In this document: positions 39,246-50,732 of the stretch, in pieces
Layout: each line of letters opens with the position of its first letter
Numbering within the stretch: the stretch's first letter is position 1
Assembly: GCA_963757155.1 (NCBI GenBank)
Contig: CAVWQS010000021.1
Coordinates: 99,790-163,789 of the forward strand
Length of the DNA stretch: 64,000 nt
Direction: 5' to 3'
Origin: DASXQK01 sp963757155
GTDB lineage: Bacteria; Pseudomonadota; Alphaproteobacteria; Dongiales; Dongiaceae
Made by a program: the position numbers and the translations under genes
The notes under the pieces: generated by a model
The model's input: only the letters and a program-made list of their open reading frames with translations
The model's database searches: none
What the model was told of the DNA's origin: nothing

Positions 39246-39330
39246 TCGGCCTGCCGGCGGCGGCGGAATCCCGGCGGGTTCGGCTTGCCAGGCTGGCCGC
39301 TCTCCGCTAAGAGAGGCGCCTTCGGCCGCT

Positions 39331-39406
39331 GTCCCCTTCGTCTAGTGGCCCAGGACACCGCCCTCTCACGGCGGTAACAGGGGTTCGAATCCCCTAGGGG
39401 ACGCCA
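39331..39406 (+). tRNA. tRNA-Glu (CTC anticodon)
   Basis: A full cloverleaf can be folded: acceptor GTCCCCT/AGGGGAC, D arm TCTAGTGGCCCAGGA, anticodon stem CCGCC/GGCGG with loop CTCTCAC (anticodon CTC, reading GAG), T arm AGGGGTTCGAATCCCCT, and an encoded CCA end. Sequences following the gene are listed under findings, since this is a common site for element integration. Confidence 0.95.
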
Positions 39407-39514
39407 GTTAAATCAATGGCTTATGTCTATTTCCGTTCCTGCTTTTTACAACGTACGGCAAAAGTACGGCAAAGATGATGGGGAAATTGGAGTCCCTTTG
39501 TGATCCGCTGAGCC

Positions 39515-40375
39515 CTATCCGCGCCGCCGCTGGTCGAAGGTGACCGCCATGTCGAAGGTCAGGGGATCGCCGGGCAGCTCGGCCGGCGGGGGCGGCAGGG
39601 TCACCGCCCGCTTGAAGATCTTGCGGGCGGCCTTGTCGAAGGATTCGTAGCCGGAGCTCTGGACCACCGAGGCCCTCAGGACATGGCCCTGGCGATCGAT
39701 GGTGATCCGCACCTGGGGTGCTGCGGTGTCGATCCAATAGGGCGCGTCGTCCGGCCAGCGCATGTAGGGCTGAAGCCGCTTGATCACGGCCAGCTGCCAT
39801 AGGGTTATGGGATTGGCCTTCTCCATCGCCCCGGTGCTGGCCGCGACGGGCAGCTGTGCCTGCTGCGACTTCTGCTTCGGGTTCGTCTTTTGCGTCTGCT
39901 TCTGCGGTACCGGCTTCGTCTGCGCCGGTTTCTTTTCCTCGGGCTTCTTGACGGGCGGCGGCGGCTCGGCTGCCTTCGGCAGAGGTGCGATCTCGCCTTC
40001 GGGCAGCTTCGGCAAATCGGGAATCGGCGCGGTCTCGACCGGCGGCGTGGGCGCCGCCAAGGCCGGATTGACCGGCGTCGACGGCGGCACGATGGGCGGG
40101 GAGGGCGGAACGATGGAAGGCTGCTGTAACGGTTGCAGAGGCACGGGTTGCGTCAGCGGCGCGATCTTGGGTCCGAGGAGCGGGGCCACCGGCGCCAGAT
40201 CGATCAGGATCGCCTTGGGCGGCGGCGGCGGCGCCGCGACCTCCATGCGATGATAGACGAGGAGGTAATAGGCGAAGGCGAGATGGAGCAGCAGGACGGC
40301 CACAAGGCTGATGCTCCAGCCGATGGGGCCGAAGCTATCGCTGAAGGAAACGGGGCGGAGCTCGGCGACCGTCAT
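39515..40375 (-). CDS. tonB: TonB-type energy transducer
   Basis: A 286-residue protein with one N-terminal membrane helix (about residues 19-38), a long Pro/Lys-rich spacer (residues ~48-180) and the C-terminal TonB domain (MRWPDDAPYW; RITIDRQGHVLRASVVQSSG; FDKAARKIFKRAVTLPPPP). It carries proton-motive energy to TonB-dependent outer-membrane receptors. Its ATG overlaps the exbD stop as ATGA. The expected exbB partner upstream is cut off. Confidence 0.93.
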   Translation of the reverse strand: MTVAELRPVSFSDSFGPIGWSISLVAVLLLHLAFAYYLLVYHRMEVAAPPPPPKAILIDLAPVAPLLGPKIAPLTQPVPLQPLQQPSIVPPSPPIVPPSTPVNPALAAPTPPVETAPIPDLPKLPEGEIAPLPKAAEPPPPVKKPEEKKPAQTKPVPQKQTQKTNPKQKSQQAQLPVAASTGAMEKANPITLWQLAVIKRLQPYMRWPDDAPYWIDTAAPQVRITIDRQGHVLRASVVQSSGYESFDKAARKIFKRAVTLPPPPAELPGDPLTFDMAVTFDQRRRG

Positions 40376-40797
40376 TTGTGGTCCGGCGCCTCCAATCCGA
40401 CCAGCGCGATCTTCAGATAGCTGCTGTCCCTGAGGGCGTTCATCACTGCCATGATGTCACCGTATTCCACGCTCTTGTCGGCCTGGAGAAAGATACGCTG
40501 CTCCTTGTCGCCGTGGAACTGCCCTTCCAGCGCCTTGCCCAGCCCGCCCAAGGTCACGGGCTTGTCGTCCAGGGTGATCGCCTTGTCCGCCTTGACGGTG
40601 AGGAAAATGGGCTTGTCGGGTCGCGTGCTCGGCTTGGCGTCGGAGGTCGGCAGATCGACGGCCATGTCGACCGTGGCCAGCGGCGCGCCCACCATGAAGA
40701 TGATCAGGATGACCAGGATGACGTCGATGAAGGGCGTGACGTTGATCTCGTGATTCTCGGCGAGGTCCTCTTCGGCATGGATCTGACGCAGGGCCAT
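40372..40797 (-). CDS. exbD: Biopolymer transport protein ExbD
   Basis: A 141-residue protein with the ExbD N-terminus AENHEINVTPFIDVILVILI containing the proton-path Asp (FIDV), one membrane helix (about residues 22-40) and a periplasmic beta domain. It works with ExbB and TonB. Start at 40797 follows the end of the exbB remnant by 4 bases, and its stop overlaps the tonB start. Confidence 0.93.
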   Translation of the reverse strand: MALRQIHAEEDLAENHEINVTPFIDVILVILIIFMVGAPLATVDMAVDLPTSDAKPSTRPDKPIFLTVKADKAITLDDKPVTLGGLGKALEGQFHGDKEQRIFLQADKSVEYGDIMAVMNALRDSSYLKIALVGLEAPDHK

Positions 40798-40801
40798 GGG
40801 G

Positions 40802-40915
40802 CTAGGCCGCCGGCTGCGCAGCCATGAGGCTGCGATACTGGAAGTCGAGATCGCGGGAGACCAGGCGCAGCACCTCGGCCGAACCGTCGGCGACGCTGAC
40901 TGGGCAGGAGGCACT
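40802..40915 (-). pseudogene. exbB: exbB 3' remnant
   Basis: Directly upstream of exbD the minus strand reads DGSAEVLRLVSRDLDFQYRS... with stop at 40802, which looks like the very C-terminus of ExbB. Beyond about 40,915 the match is lost and IS1380-like sequence follows. The remaining ~35 residues cannot form the three-helix ExbB. The operon order exbB-exbD-tonB therefore appears to be truncated at its first gene. Confidence 0.6.
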
Positions 40916-41039
40916 TTGCAGAATTTGGCGGGGGGTCAATTAGGCTGATACGGGCACCTCTTGTCCCTTCGATAATGCTCCCGGAATTGCCCAGTTGATG
41001 GCGCCCGCTACTTCCGCTTTGGGCCGGACAGCGGTCGTA

Positions 41040-41480
41040 AGCGGAACCTGCGCGCACTTCGGCTATGTGCCAAAACCGGTCCATCGGCGATGAAGAACGG
41101 CCTCTCACCACTCGGTATCAAGCGTCAGGTTTCATTGGATCCTCCACTGGATCAAGGAAGGCAAAAAACGCGATCAACTGGACGCGGCTGTCGTGCCGTT
41201 CGTTCGCGGCCAACGCTGTGCGGCTACAGCTTCACGCAGTGGCCTATAACCTCGGCAACTTCCTGCGCACTCTTGCGACGCCCGAGCCAATCAAGGACTG
41301 GTTCCTGACCAGCCTGAAGGAGAAGCTGATCAAGATCGGCGCGAAGGTCGTCAGCCACGGCCGCTGTATAGCCTTTCAGATTTCAGATGGCAGAGGTCGC
41401 CGTGCCCAGAATGCTGTTCGCCGAGATACTGCGGTTGATCGCCGAACTGCGGCCACCGCCTGATCCAGCCTCGGCGTGAA
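41040..41480 (+). pseudogene. IS1380-family transposase, 3' remnant
   Basis: The plus strand carries the typical C-terminal part of IS1380-type DDE transposases: FAANAVRLQLHAVAYNLGNF, LRTLATPEPIKDW and LTSLKEKLIKIGAKVVSHGR, then, after a frame break near 41385, MAEVAVPRMLFAEILRLIAE up to a stop at 41480. The N-terminal and catalytic parts are missing, so it is a relic and not an active element. The remaining DNA from 40,916 to 41,040 and from 41,480 to 41,870 shows nothing I can name. Confidence 0.75.
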
Positions 41481-41871
41481 CGCTCGGTTGTTGTGCGTTC
41501 CGGAAAGAACCGAGGACCAGGTGGGCCTTGATGAAGGCAATTTCTGAGCTTCCCACACGCGGCACCCCGATCCCGACGGCGGTTGGAGCTTCCTGGCATT
41601 CCGGGCGAAGGCTCGCTCTTGCAAATTGCCATCGTCCGGCAGCAAACTTGGATCAGAAGGTCGGTCATCTGGTGGACGTCGGGTAGGTCAGCGACCACAG
41701 CTTGCCTCGTCATGCCGCCATCTGCGAGGCGCTGGTTGTAGCCGACTGACCCACTACGCGATCCTGCCCGTTGAACTTGAGGACTTGTAGTTATCGTCGT
41801 CAATCGAGTTGGTAGACCAGATAATGGTTTGCCGTCAAAGTCTTCAGCGATGAGACGAGCTGGAGTTGCTT

Positions 41872-43059
41872 ATGCCTCATTTCGAGATTACCGCGTTCTT
41901 GGTGGCGGCAATTGGTGTCCTCGGCCTGATATCGCTTTGTCTGCTTGTCTTCGGCCGGCTCGGAATCGGCTCGATCGTCGCCTTCCTGGTGGCCGGCATC
42001 GTGATTGGGCAGGTGCGAGACATACCTGCTCAAACGATCCTGGCGGTGCGAGAATTCGGCGAGATCGGCGTCGTTCTGCTGCTGTTTTTGATCGGACTGG
42101 AAATCCAGCTGGACCAACTCCGCCGTCTCGGTCGCGACGTGCTCGCGTTTGGCGTACCCCAAATCACCCTCAGCGCTCTGTTGATCGGCTTTTACGTCTG
42201 GTGGGGGTTCGCCGGGTGGGAGGTGAGCTTGGTGCTGGGCCTCGGATTTGCTCAGTCTTCAACGGTGGTCGTGATCCAGCTGCTCAAGGAGCGCGATGAA
42301 CTGCACACGACCTGGGGTAGCAAGGCGTTTGCAATCCTCTTGGCTCAAGACCTCGCGATCGTGCCGTTGTTATTGCTGGTCTCATTCATGGCCAAGCGGG
42401 AAGGCGCTAGTTCTGCCGGCGGGCCATGGCTGTGGGCGGTTGCGTGGGCCGCAGTTGCGGTAGTCGGGATTATCGTCGGCGGACGGTATGTGCTGCCGCG
42501 CATCCTCGCCATCGCTGAGAAGCAGAAGAACGAGCCCGCCTTCTCTTGCATCAGCCTCTTAGGGGTTTTTGCCGCTGCATTTGCGTCCGAGAGTGTTGGG
42601 TTGTCGATGGCGCTCGGCACGTTCCTTCTCGGCGTGGTGTTGTCGATGTCGCCGTTCGGCCACCGAATAGCTGCTATCGTTCAGCCGGTACAGAGCACGC
42701 TTATCGCGTTGTTCTTCCTCAGCGTCGGGCTGTCGGTGGATTTGCAGATTGTTAGTCAGACCTGGGCGCCACTTCTGGTCAATGTCGCGGCGATCCTGCT
42801 GATGAAACTCGTTGTCGTTTTCGGTCTGGCGCTGGTCCTGCGCGTCGAAAAGGGGGATGCGCTGCGTCTATCACTCGCTCTGGCACAGTGCGGCGAATTC
42901 GGCTTCGTCCTGTTCGGCGCAGCCCAGGCAGGAGGGCTATTTACCGCTGAACGAACAACGTTGGCGAGCGTCCTGATCGCGATCTCAATGTTGGCAGCGC
43001 CGTTCCTCGTACGGCTCGGTGACCGCCTCTTGGCCGGCAGAACCGCTCGTGCGCCTTAG
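41872..43059 (+). CDS. CPA2-family monovalent cation:proton antiporter
   Basis: A 395-residue membrane protein of about 12 helices in the KefB/KefC/RosB-like Na+/H+ exchanger fold. Characteristic segments are LLFLIGLEIQLDQLRRLGRD, GLGFAQSSTVVVIQLLKERD, the helix pair around ILLAQDLAIVPLLLLVSF, and FLSVGLSVDLQIV. It ends before any RCK/TrkA-N nucleotide-binding domain, so it is the short form. ATG at 41872 follows GGAG; the frame can also be read from a TTG six bases upstream. Confidence 0.88.
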   Translation: MPHFEITAFLVAAIGVLGLISLCLLVFGRLGIGSIVAFLVAGIVIGQVRDIPAQTILAVREFGEIGVVLLLFLIGLEIQLDQLRRLGRDVLAFGVPQITLSALLIGFYVWWGFAGWEVSLVLGLGFAQSSTVVVIQLLKERDELHTTWGSKAFAILLAQDLAIVPLLLLVSFMAKREGASSAGGPWLWAVAWAAVAVVGIIVGGRYVLPRILAIAEKQKNEPAFSCISLLGVFAAAFASESVGLSMALGTFLLGVVLSMSPFGHRIAAIVQPVQSTLIALFFLSVGLSVDLQIVSQTWAPLLVNVAAILLMKLVVVFGLALVLRVEKGDALRLSLALAQCGEFGFVLFGAAQAGGLFTAERTTLASVLIAISMLAAPFLVRLGDRLLAGRTARAP

Positions 43060-43074
43060 AGCGGCTCGCCCATC

Positions 43075-45841
<2,767 letters not shown>

Positions 45842-46891
45842 CTGATGTCTCCAATCCGTTGGCAGCCCGAATAGCATCTGCGTCGGAAATTGCCGGGCCC
45901 AGCGGCCGCGGCGTCTTGATCAGGGCAACAGGCCCTTCAAGGAATTGCCGAGGCCTTCACCCCCGGCATCGGGATCGGCAGCCTTAGGATGATCAGCGGC
46001 TTCGAAGAAAATCACCGGGATCACATTCGCGAACATGGGCCAGAGATGGGGCGTACAGCATAACCGCGGCAGCCAGGGCCATCCGCCTTGAGCATGATCG
46101 GAATGAGCTGCCGCCACCTGCGGTAGGGTGCGAAAAACATTGAATGCAAAGCATTTCGGGCCTCCACCTGCAAGAGTTGATCCGGGCTACAACAGCCGGC
46201 CCAATTCACAGTAGACCCACCCCGACTGGCTAGTCCGAGTTGCATGTTAGTTTAAACTCGGGACAGTTGTGCGGCAAGCACCGGGGAGACGCTCGCCATT
46301 TCCTGGACCCGTTGCGCTGCGCCGCCGGCCCGGAAAGTAAATTGAAATGGGTGCGACCCGATTTTAGGCTTCCACAAAAAAACCTAATATCGATCGTCCA
46401 TGGTCCGCTCAGGGTCCAAAGTCGGTCGTCTGGCGCTGTGCGGGGCTTATCCGTGAAGCCTCCGAAAAGCGGACAGTTGCGGCCCTTCGGCGACCCCCAC
46501 TACGTGCGGGACGGGTGCAAGTATGGGAAACTGCATGTGTCGGAAACAGTTGGAGATGATCGAGCTTCGGGAGAAGGCATTTAGTGCCTGAGAGAGAGCG
46601 GCAAGGGCCCGCCAGTTGGCCGCTCGGGCTTTGCACGGCAGGTCGGCATTCAAAGACCAGGCAGCCGAGCTTGAAAATAGGGTCGCCTAGATCGAGGACT
46701 GCTTGCGGCGTCTCGAAGCGGACTAGATGTCAGACCTTCTGAGAGCCCGCAACTCGGGCGACGAATGCTGTGGTTGGGCACGCCCTGTCCTCGCGAGGTC
46801 GTTCGTAGGGCCCTGAGAGTCCCCCAAATGCTAGAAGCGCGGGGTAAGGCCTGCCGAGCACTGGCAAGCCTTACCCCGGTGCTGGCTCGGC
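45842..46891. other. Gene-free, repeat-bearing stretch
   Basis: No gene is supported here. The stretch holds copy A of a 170-base repeat (46244-46416) and, further left (about 45990-46050), a segment that resembles 47412-47473. Short frames on both strands are repeat-borne and not convincing. Confidence 0.6.
46244..46416. repeat. Interspersed ~170-nt repeat, copy A
   Basis: It matches 47505-47673 over the full length, beginning ATGTTAGTTTAAACTCGGGA and ending GGTCCGCTCAGGGTC, with many substitutions and small indels between. Shared blocks include CGACCCGATTTTAGGCTTCC and TCCATGGTCCGCTCAGGGTC. The two copies lie in the same orientation 1261 bases apart and flank the secreted-protein gene. The degenerate state points to old elements. 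Confidence 0.8.
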
Positions 46892-47326
46892 TCACTGGCC
46901 GAGAGATATCTTCAGGCCCTCGGCGGCCAGCGAGAGGCTGAGGCCCTGAGTCGTGGATGTCAGATGGATCACCACGCCATTCTGGTTCTGCATCGCGGAA
47001 ATGTTGCCGCCGCCGCCGAGCGTGCCGCCCGCCGAAACCGCCGTGAAAACGCCGTTGATGTCTTGCGGTGAATGGAGTCCCTCGACACTTCCGGCTGCGG
47101 TGTAGTCGGTGACGCCGACACTGGCGACGGAGAGGCCGCTGATATTGAGCGGATAACGCTTGCCCTGGAAGATGAGGGTTCCGCTGCCCCAACTGTAGCC
47201 GATACCAATGGCAACGGCGCCTCCCGATAGTTCAATTACACCGTCCGGCGTCTGGGCCGACGACGGAGCAGGCTGCGCGAACAGGAGGCCGAGTCCCATT
47301 GCAGATACTGCGAGAAACTTTCTCAT
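46892..47326 (-). CDS. Small secreted beta-rich protein of unknown function
   Basis: A 144-residue protein with a clear signal peptide (MRKFLAVSAMGLGLLFAQPA, likely cleavage after SSAQ) and a glycine-rich mature part with repeated beta-type segments (GGAVAIGIGYSWGSGTL, then a LIFQGKRYPLNISGLSV strand and a LSLSLAAEGLKISLGQ end). Similar exported proteins occur in other Alphaproteobacteria, but I know of no assigned function. The start at 47326 is well supported by GGAGAAGGAGAAAA. The gene sits between two copies of a 170-base repeat. Confidence 0.72.
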   Translation of the reverse strand: MRKFLAVSAMGLGLLFAQPAPSSAQTPDGVIELSGGAVAIGIGYSWGSGTLIFQGKRYPLNISGLSVASVGVTDYTAAGSVEGLHSPQDINGVFTAVSAGGTLGGGGNISAMQNQNGVVIHLTSTTQGLSLSLAAEGLKISLGQ

Positions 47327-47913
47327 GGCGTTTTCTCCTTCTCCTTTTGCTAACTTTGTCAGTAGCTTCGACGGGCATATCCCGAAGCCCAGGCGAGCGC
47401 AGTCTTGGGATTGATCAGCGGCTTCGGGAAACGGCACGATCTCCGAGATCGTATTCTCAAGAATGGGCCAGAGGCGAAGTGTACGCAATCGTACGCCTTG
47501 GTGGATGTTAGTTTAAACTCGGGACAGTTGTGCGACAAGCACCGGAAAAACGTGTCCTACTCCTGGAGCCGCTTGCTCTACGCGGCCCTCCCGGGAGAGT
47601 TGAAAATGGGTACGACCCGATTTTAGGCTTCCACAAAAACCTGATATCGACCGTCCATGGTCCGCTCAGGGTCAATCGCGTCGATTTCGCGATGTCTGCC
47701 ATAGGTCCGCTCACCCTAGAACAGCGGACATGCTGTTTGGCCATTGATTCCCTGGCCCCGAGCATAATTCAAGCTCCCAAAAGTGGAGCTGTAAATCATG
47801 CGCTACGAACTCAGCGACTGCGAATGGAGCGCCACTACCCCAACCCCTGGGGTTCGTTGCCTTGTCGCTTTCACACTGGTCAAACGCGACAAAACTGCCG
47901 GTGTTGTCGGTCA
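47327..47913. other. Gene-free, repeat-bearing stretch
   Basis: It contains copy B of the 170-base repeat (47505-47673), a second 62-base segment shared with the left repeat and a short IS5-type relic at 47798. Nothing else is supported. Confidence 0.6.
47505..47673. repeat. Interspersed ~170-nt repeat, copy B
   Basis: The second copy of the repeat at 46244-46416, in the same orientation. Further similarity (GATCAGCGGCTTC... and GAATGGGCCAGAG) precedes both copies by some 90 to 250 bases, so the original duplicated unit was longer. Confidence 0.8.
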
Positions 47914-47930
47914 ATGCCATATTTGACGAC
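47798..47930 (+). pseudogene. IS5-type transposase N-terminal relic
   Basis: A plus-strand reading begins MRYELSDCEWSA, as IS5-family transposases do (MRYELSDxEWxAI...), but homology stops after about a dozen residues. No partner end or catalytic domain is seen. Relic of an insertion. Confidence 0.45.
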
Positions 47931-48264
47931 AGTTCAAGCGATCGCGCTCAGAACTGCTTGCCTTGCGGCGCTAGTAGCCTGCGCGAACTCGCCATCCGCA
48001 CAGGAGCAGATAAGTTCACGAGATTTCCGCTCGCAAGCCTACTGTTTCATCAGAGCCAATCAGGCAGGCTCCTCGGACTACGATGTCGCCGGTACCTGCG
48101 AACGGGCTGAGCGTGTCGCTAAGGCGCGCAGCCAAACCACGCATATAGACGCCGAACTCGATCGATTCTGTGACGAGGAGGCAACATACGGGGGGTACGG
48201 GCGGGCCATTCTCCTGGCGTGCCTACATGCGATGTGTGGATACCAGCATTTGATAGTCAAATAG
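47914..48264 (+). CDS. Hypothetical exported protein
   Basis: A 116-residue frame that I do not recognise. It has a hydrophobic N-terminus (TTVQAIALRTACLAALVACA) that could be a signal peptide or lipoprotein-like signal, then a polar part with six cysteines (for example AYCFIRA, GTCERAE, DRFCDEE, CLHAMCGY). No strong ribosome site precedes ATG 47914, and the frame stays open to 47530 through repeat DNA, so the start is uncertain and the gene may be a chance frame. Confidence 0.35.
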   Translation: MPYLTTVQAIALRTACLAALVACANSPSAQEQISSRDFRSQAYCFIRANQAGSSDYDVAGTCERAERVAKARSQTTHIDAELDRFCDEEATYGGYGRAILLACLHAMCGYQHLIVK

Positions 48265-48413
48265 CTCGCCGTGGTCTTATGCCCGGCCAAAGCATTTCGG
48301 CAGGGATCTGCTGACGCTGCGGCGCTCCTATTCTCGCGCTGGCCGGCTGAGCGCTAAGCTGTCGCCAAGTCATCTGCAAGGCACGCCCATTCCCACGGCT
48401 TTCCGGGACGCGA

Positions 48414-48695
48414 TCAGACGGCGCCCAGATCCTTCCTGCGGACTATGACGAGGCCATCTTCTTCTATGAGGTGCTTGCGGTACTTCTCCTGCGCGGCGGC
48501 GCGAATTCCGGCCTTGAATGCCCGGTAAACGAGTATGGGATCGGATTTCTCGAGGGAATGAGCAAGAGCCGCCGCTGCCAATGCCCTTCCGGTTACAGCA
48601 CATGGCACCAAGCGACTTTCGTCACGGGCAAGAAAGAGCACCATTTGGCGGCCCGCGTCGTATATCGCGCGTTCCGGCGTGAACTTAAGCGGCAT
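48414..48695 (-). CDS. DUF1488-like small protein
   Basis: A 93-residue protein that resembles DUF1488 proteins in layout: MPLKFTPERAIYDAGRQMVL, a short strand with FLARDESRLVPCAVTGRAL, a helical part and a basic C-terminal IVRRKDLGAV. Function unknown. The start at 48695 is chosen because GAGAGGG lies 5 bases before it; an in-frame ATG at 48728 lacks a site. Confidence 0.55.
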   Translation of the reverse strand: MPLKFTPERAIYDAGRQMVLFLARDESRLVPCAVTGRALAAAALAHSLEKSDPILVYRAFKAGIRAAAQEKYRKHLIEEDGLVIVRRKDLGAV

Positions 48696-48931
48696 CGTAC
48701 CCTCTCTGTACTCCGAATAGGTTACCACGGCATGATTTAAGAGATGGTCCTTATCCTACATTTCGAAGGTAGAGACCGCTAACCATAGGTCGATGGTTGC
48801 GCTTGTCTGACACCTTGCCAAGGTCGACCGTGAGTAGGGCATTTCGATCCTCTACGTGAGCAAGCCTATGGCGTCCGATCTGACCCGATCGGCGCGGCTC
48901 ACGCCGTTTACCGGAGGCAACGAAGCAAAAG

Positions 48932-49249
48932 ATGTCATGCGACGATATCTTGCGAGATGCGCCTATGACCGTGGAGGAGAGGCGCCTGCTCAGGGCGCTG
49001 GCTAATTGCCCTTTTCGGCCTGGTTCGCCCGATAGGGGCTTCTGCCGCGAAATATTGAAGGCCGTTACCAGTTCAGGCCGCTACCGTTTGACGGGAGACC
49101 AGCGCGCGACTTTGTGGCACCTTGGTCACCAATATCGTGCCCGACTTCCAAGGGAGGTTCAGGCCATCTTGGAGTATCGGACGGCACCCCGTCAAAAGTC
49201 CCAGCCTGGTTCCACCTTCCCGCTGAGAAGAACCCGTGGCTGGCGGTGA
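48932..49249 (+). CDS. Hypothetical small helical protein, mobile-element type
   Basis: A 105-residue protein with the segment EERRLLRALANCPFRPGSPD, followed by a helical DQRATLWHLGHQYRARLP. Short proteins with this 'CxFxPGSxxxxF ... LTxxQ...L..L.xxYRRQL' layout recur in alphaproteobacterial prophages and plasmids, but I know no function. GGAGG lies about 15 bases before ATG 48932. The last ~25 residues look less protein-like and may follow a frame break. Confidence 0.45.
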   Translation: MSCDDILRDAPMTVEERRLLRALANCPFRPGSPDRGFCREILKAVTSSGRYRLTGDQRATLWHLGHQYRARLPREVQAILEYRTAPRQKSQPGSTFPLRRTRGWR

Positions 49250-49411
49250 TCCGACGGCCCAGCAGCCACATTGCCTTACCGTCTCGGCGCCGGCAGGACT
49301 GGCGGTGTCATCCCCACAATGCTTAGGCGTCGGAACCTCATCGCTCAATTCTAGCCTTTGCAGAAGCACAAGTGTAAGCGCCGGTTTGCCGGTGGTAGGA
49401 AGGGCACAGGG

Positions 49412-49732
49412 CTACTTGATCCAGTCCCCTATCGGTGGCCATGCGGCCATGATGCCGACGACAACGGCAAGGACAGCCGCAACGAGGATGTACCGGAAGC
49501 GCTTCGCCTCTGTTGCTGTTGCCTTTGCCTCGTCCTCCATGCGCCCCAGCCACTCCTCAACGTAGCCGCGCATGGGGTCGCGCTTGCCGTCTGGTAGATA
49601 CAACGGAAAGGTGGCTCCTGGGTTGGCTGGCGTGCCGCCAAGCTCAGCGATCACGGCGTCTCTACCAATGCGCCTCAACTCGGCGCCCCAGCGCGCCTTC
49701 TCCAGCTGTTGTCTCTCGGCGGTCTCAGCCAT
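49412..49732 (-). CDS. Small tail-anchored-type membrane protein
   Basis: A 106-residue protein I do not recognise. It has a charged N-terminal helix (AERQQLEKARWGAELRRIGR), a middle part ending ATATEAKRFRYI and one C-terminal membrane helix (VAAVLAVVVGIMAAWPPI). ATG 49732 follows GGGGGAG. Its leader is nearly the same as the leader of the peptidase-like gene at 50631. Confidence 0.6.
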   Translation of the reverse strand: MAETAERQQLEKARWGAELRRIGRDAVIAELGGTPANPGATFPLYLPDGKRDPMRGYVEEWLGRMEDEAKATATEAKRFRYILVAAVLAVVVGIMAAWPPIGDWIK

Positions 49733-50119
49733 GGTTAGCACTCCCCCAGATTGGCGTCATGCGAGAATGCAAAGACCCCCGCCTCAATCTCTAGGGAAGG
49801 ACTGTGGCGGGGGCGAGTTACAGCTTAGGTGCTGGCGAATGGTGGTCCACCAGCCGCCCCAAAACACGGCGAGGCGGCGGTAGTTCCGGGCTGGGGGAGT
49901 ACCCTTTAGGTGTATATGAAAGCCGCGAAGATCCCCTTTAGGTGAAGTTGACCACCTCTGAAGAGCGCGCAGCCTGCCTAGTTGCCGGGCGTTCCACTGG
50001 CGCCTGCGCTGGGTGGCTGCTGGGGCGGAAACGCGTCCCGGCGGCGAAACCTCGGTGGCCACCTTGGGGGACTTGGGAACCACTTCATGTTGCTCTCATG
50101 TGGTTTTGCCGCTGGCTCT
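49733..50119. other. Gene-free stretch with two 11-nt direct repeats
   Basis: I see no convincing gene. CCCTTTAGGTG occurs at 49902-49912 and again at 49934-49944, a spacing of about three helical turns, which could be a regulator site. A 36-codon Pro-rich frame (start 50091, minus) is too weak to call. Confidence 0.4.
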
Positions 50120-50631
50120 CTACCTTTCGTCTCCAGCCAGTACGTCCTCCGCTTCCTCTCCCGTGAGTTCGACCAATCGAGTGCCACTGGCGTGTCGGGC
50201 AAGCACAGCCGCGAGCCGCTGTATCGCCGGCCAGTTATCTCGCACTATGAGTGCGCACCGGGCCGCAAGGATGTAATTCACGCGGTCACCCATCTTGTCG
50301 ATGTAGTCGTCTGAACGCCCCTCGAAGTGGGAGCGCAGGCATTCGCCGAGAGTAGTCAGAGCGCGGCCCTCATCCTCGTCAGACCCTGTCCGCTGGCCGA
50401 CGCATGAAGGGTCGAGATGCTTCTCAGCCCTTCCTCCCGCCAACGCGATCAGCACATGCTGCAGGTCCGTGCGCCGCTTCAAGGATTCCTCGGTGAGCTT
50501 CGTCCAGCCCCTGTCGCTCGGCTGGTCGATCCAAAGCGTTCCAAGTGAAGCCCGAAGAAGAAGGCGACCGCGGCATGGCCGGCCTCGTGATGGGTCAGAT
50601 AGTCGAGCTTGCTCGTCTGCCCTGTGGCCAT
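50120..50631 (-). CDS. HEAGH-type metallopeptidase-like phage protein, frame broken
   Basis: About 170 residues. It starts MATGQTSKLDYLTHHEAGHA, with HEAGH as the zinc-binding HExxH of FtsH/M41- and ImmA-like peptidases, and continues WIDQPSDRGWTKLTEESLKR and ALAGGRAEKHLDP. One A seems to be missing near 50545 (GGAACGC for GGAAACGC); restoring it joins FFFGLHLE to TLWIDQPSDRG. M41-like domains without an AAA part occur in prophages, with unknown role. The remaining third is helical. Confidence 0.6.
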
Positions 50632-50732
50632 GGTTAGCGCTCCCCCCTATTGCCGTCATGTGAACACTACGCGGCCACTCCGCGGGGCGATAGGTGGCTC
50701 CCCGGTGGTTACCGTCGCCAGCCGCGCCAGTC

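Noticed and set aside
46244..47673. CRISPR array from the repeated segments in the 46-48 kb strip
   Set aside because: Only two long degenerate copies 1.26 kb apart, with a gene between; no short regular repeats and no spacers.
49784..50202. Two minus-strand frames of 74-99 codons before the peptidase-like gene's neighbour
   Set aside because: Composition is Pro/Arg-rich as in shadows, starts lack ribosome sites, and no likeness to known proteins is seen.
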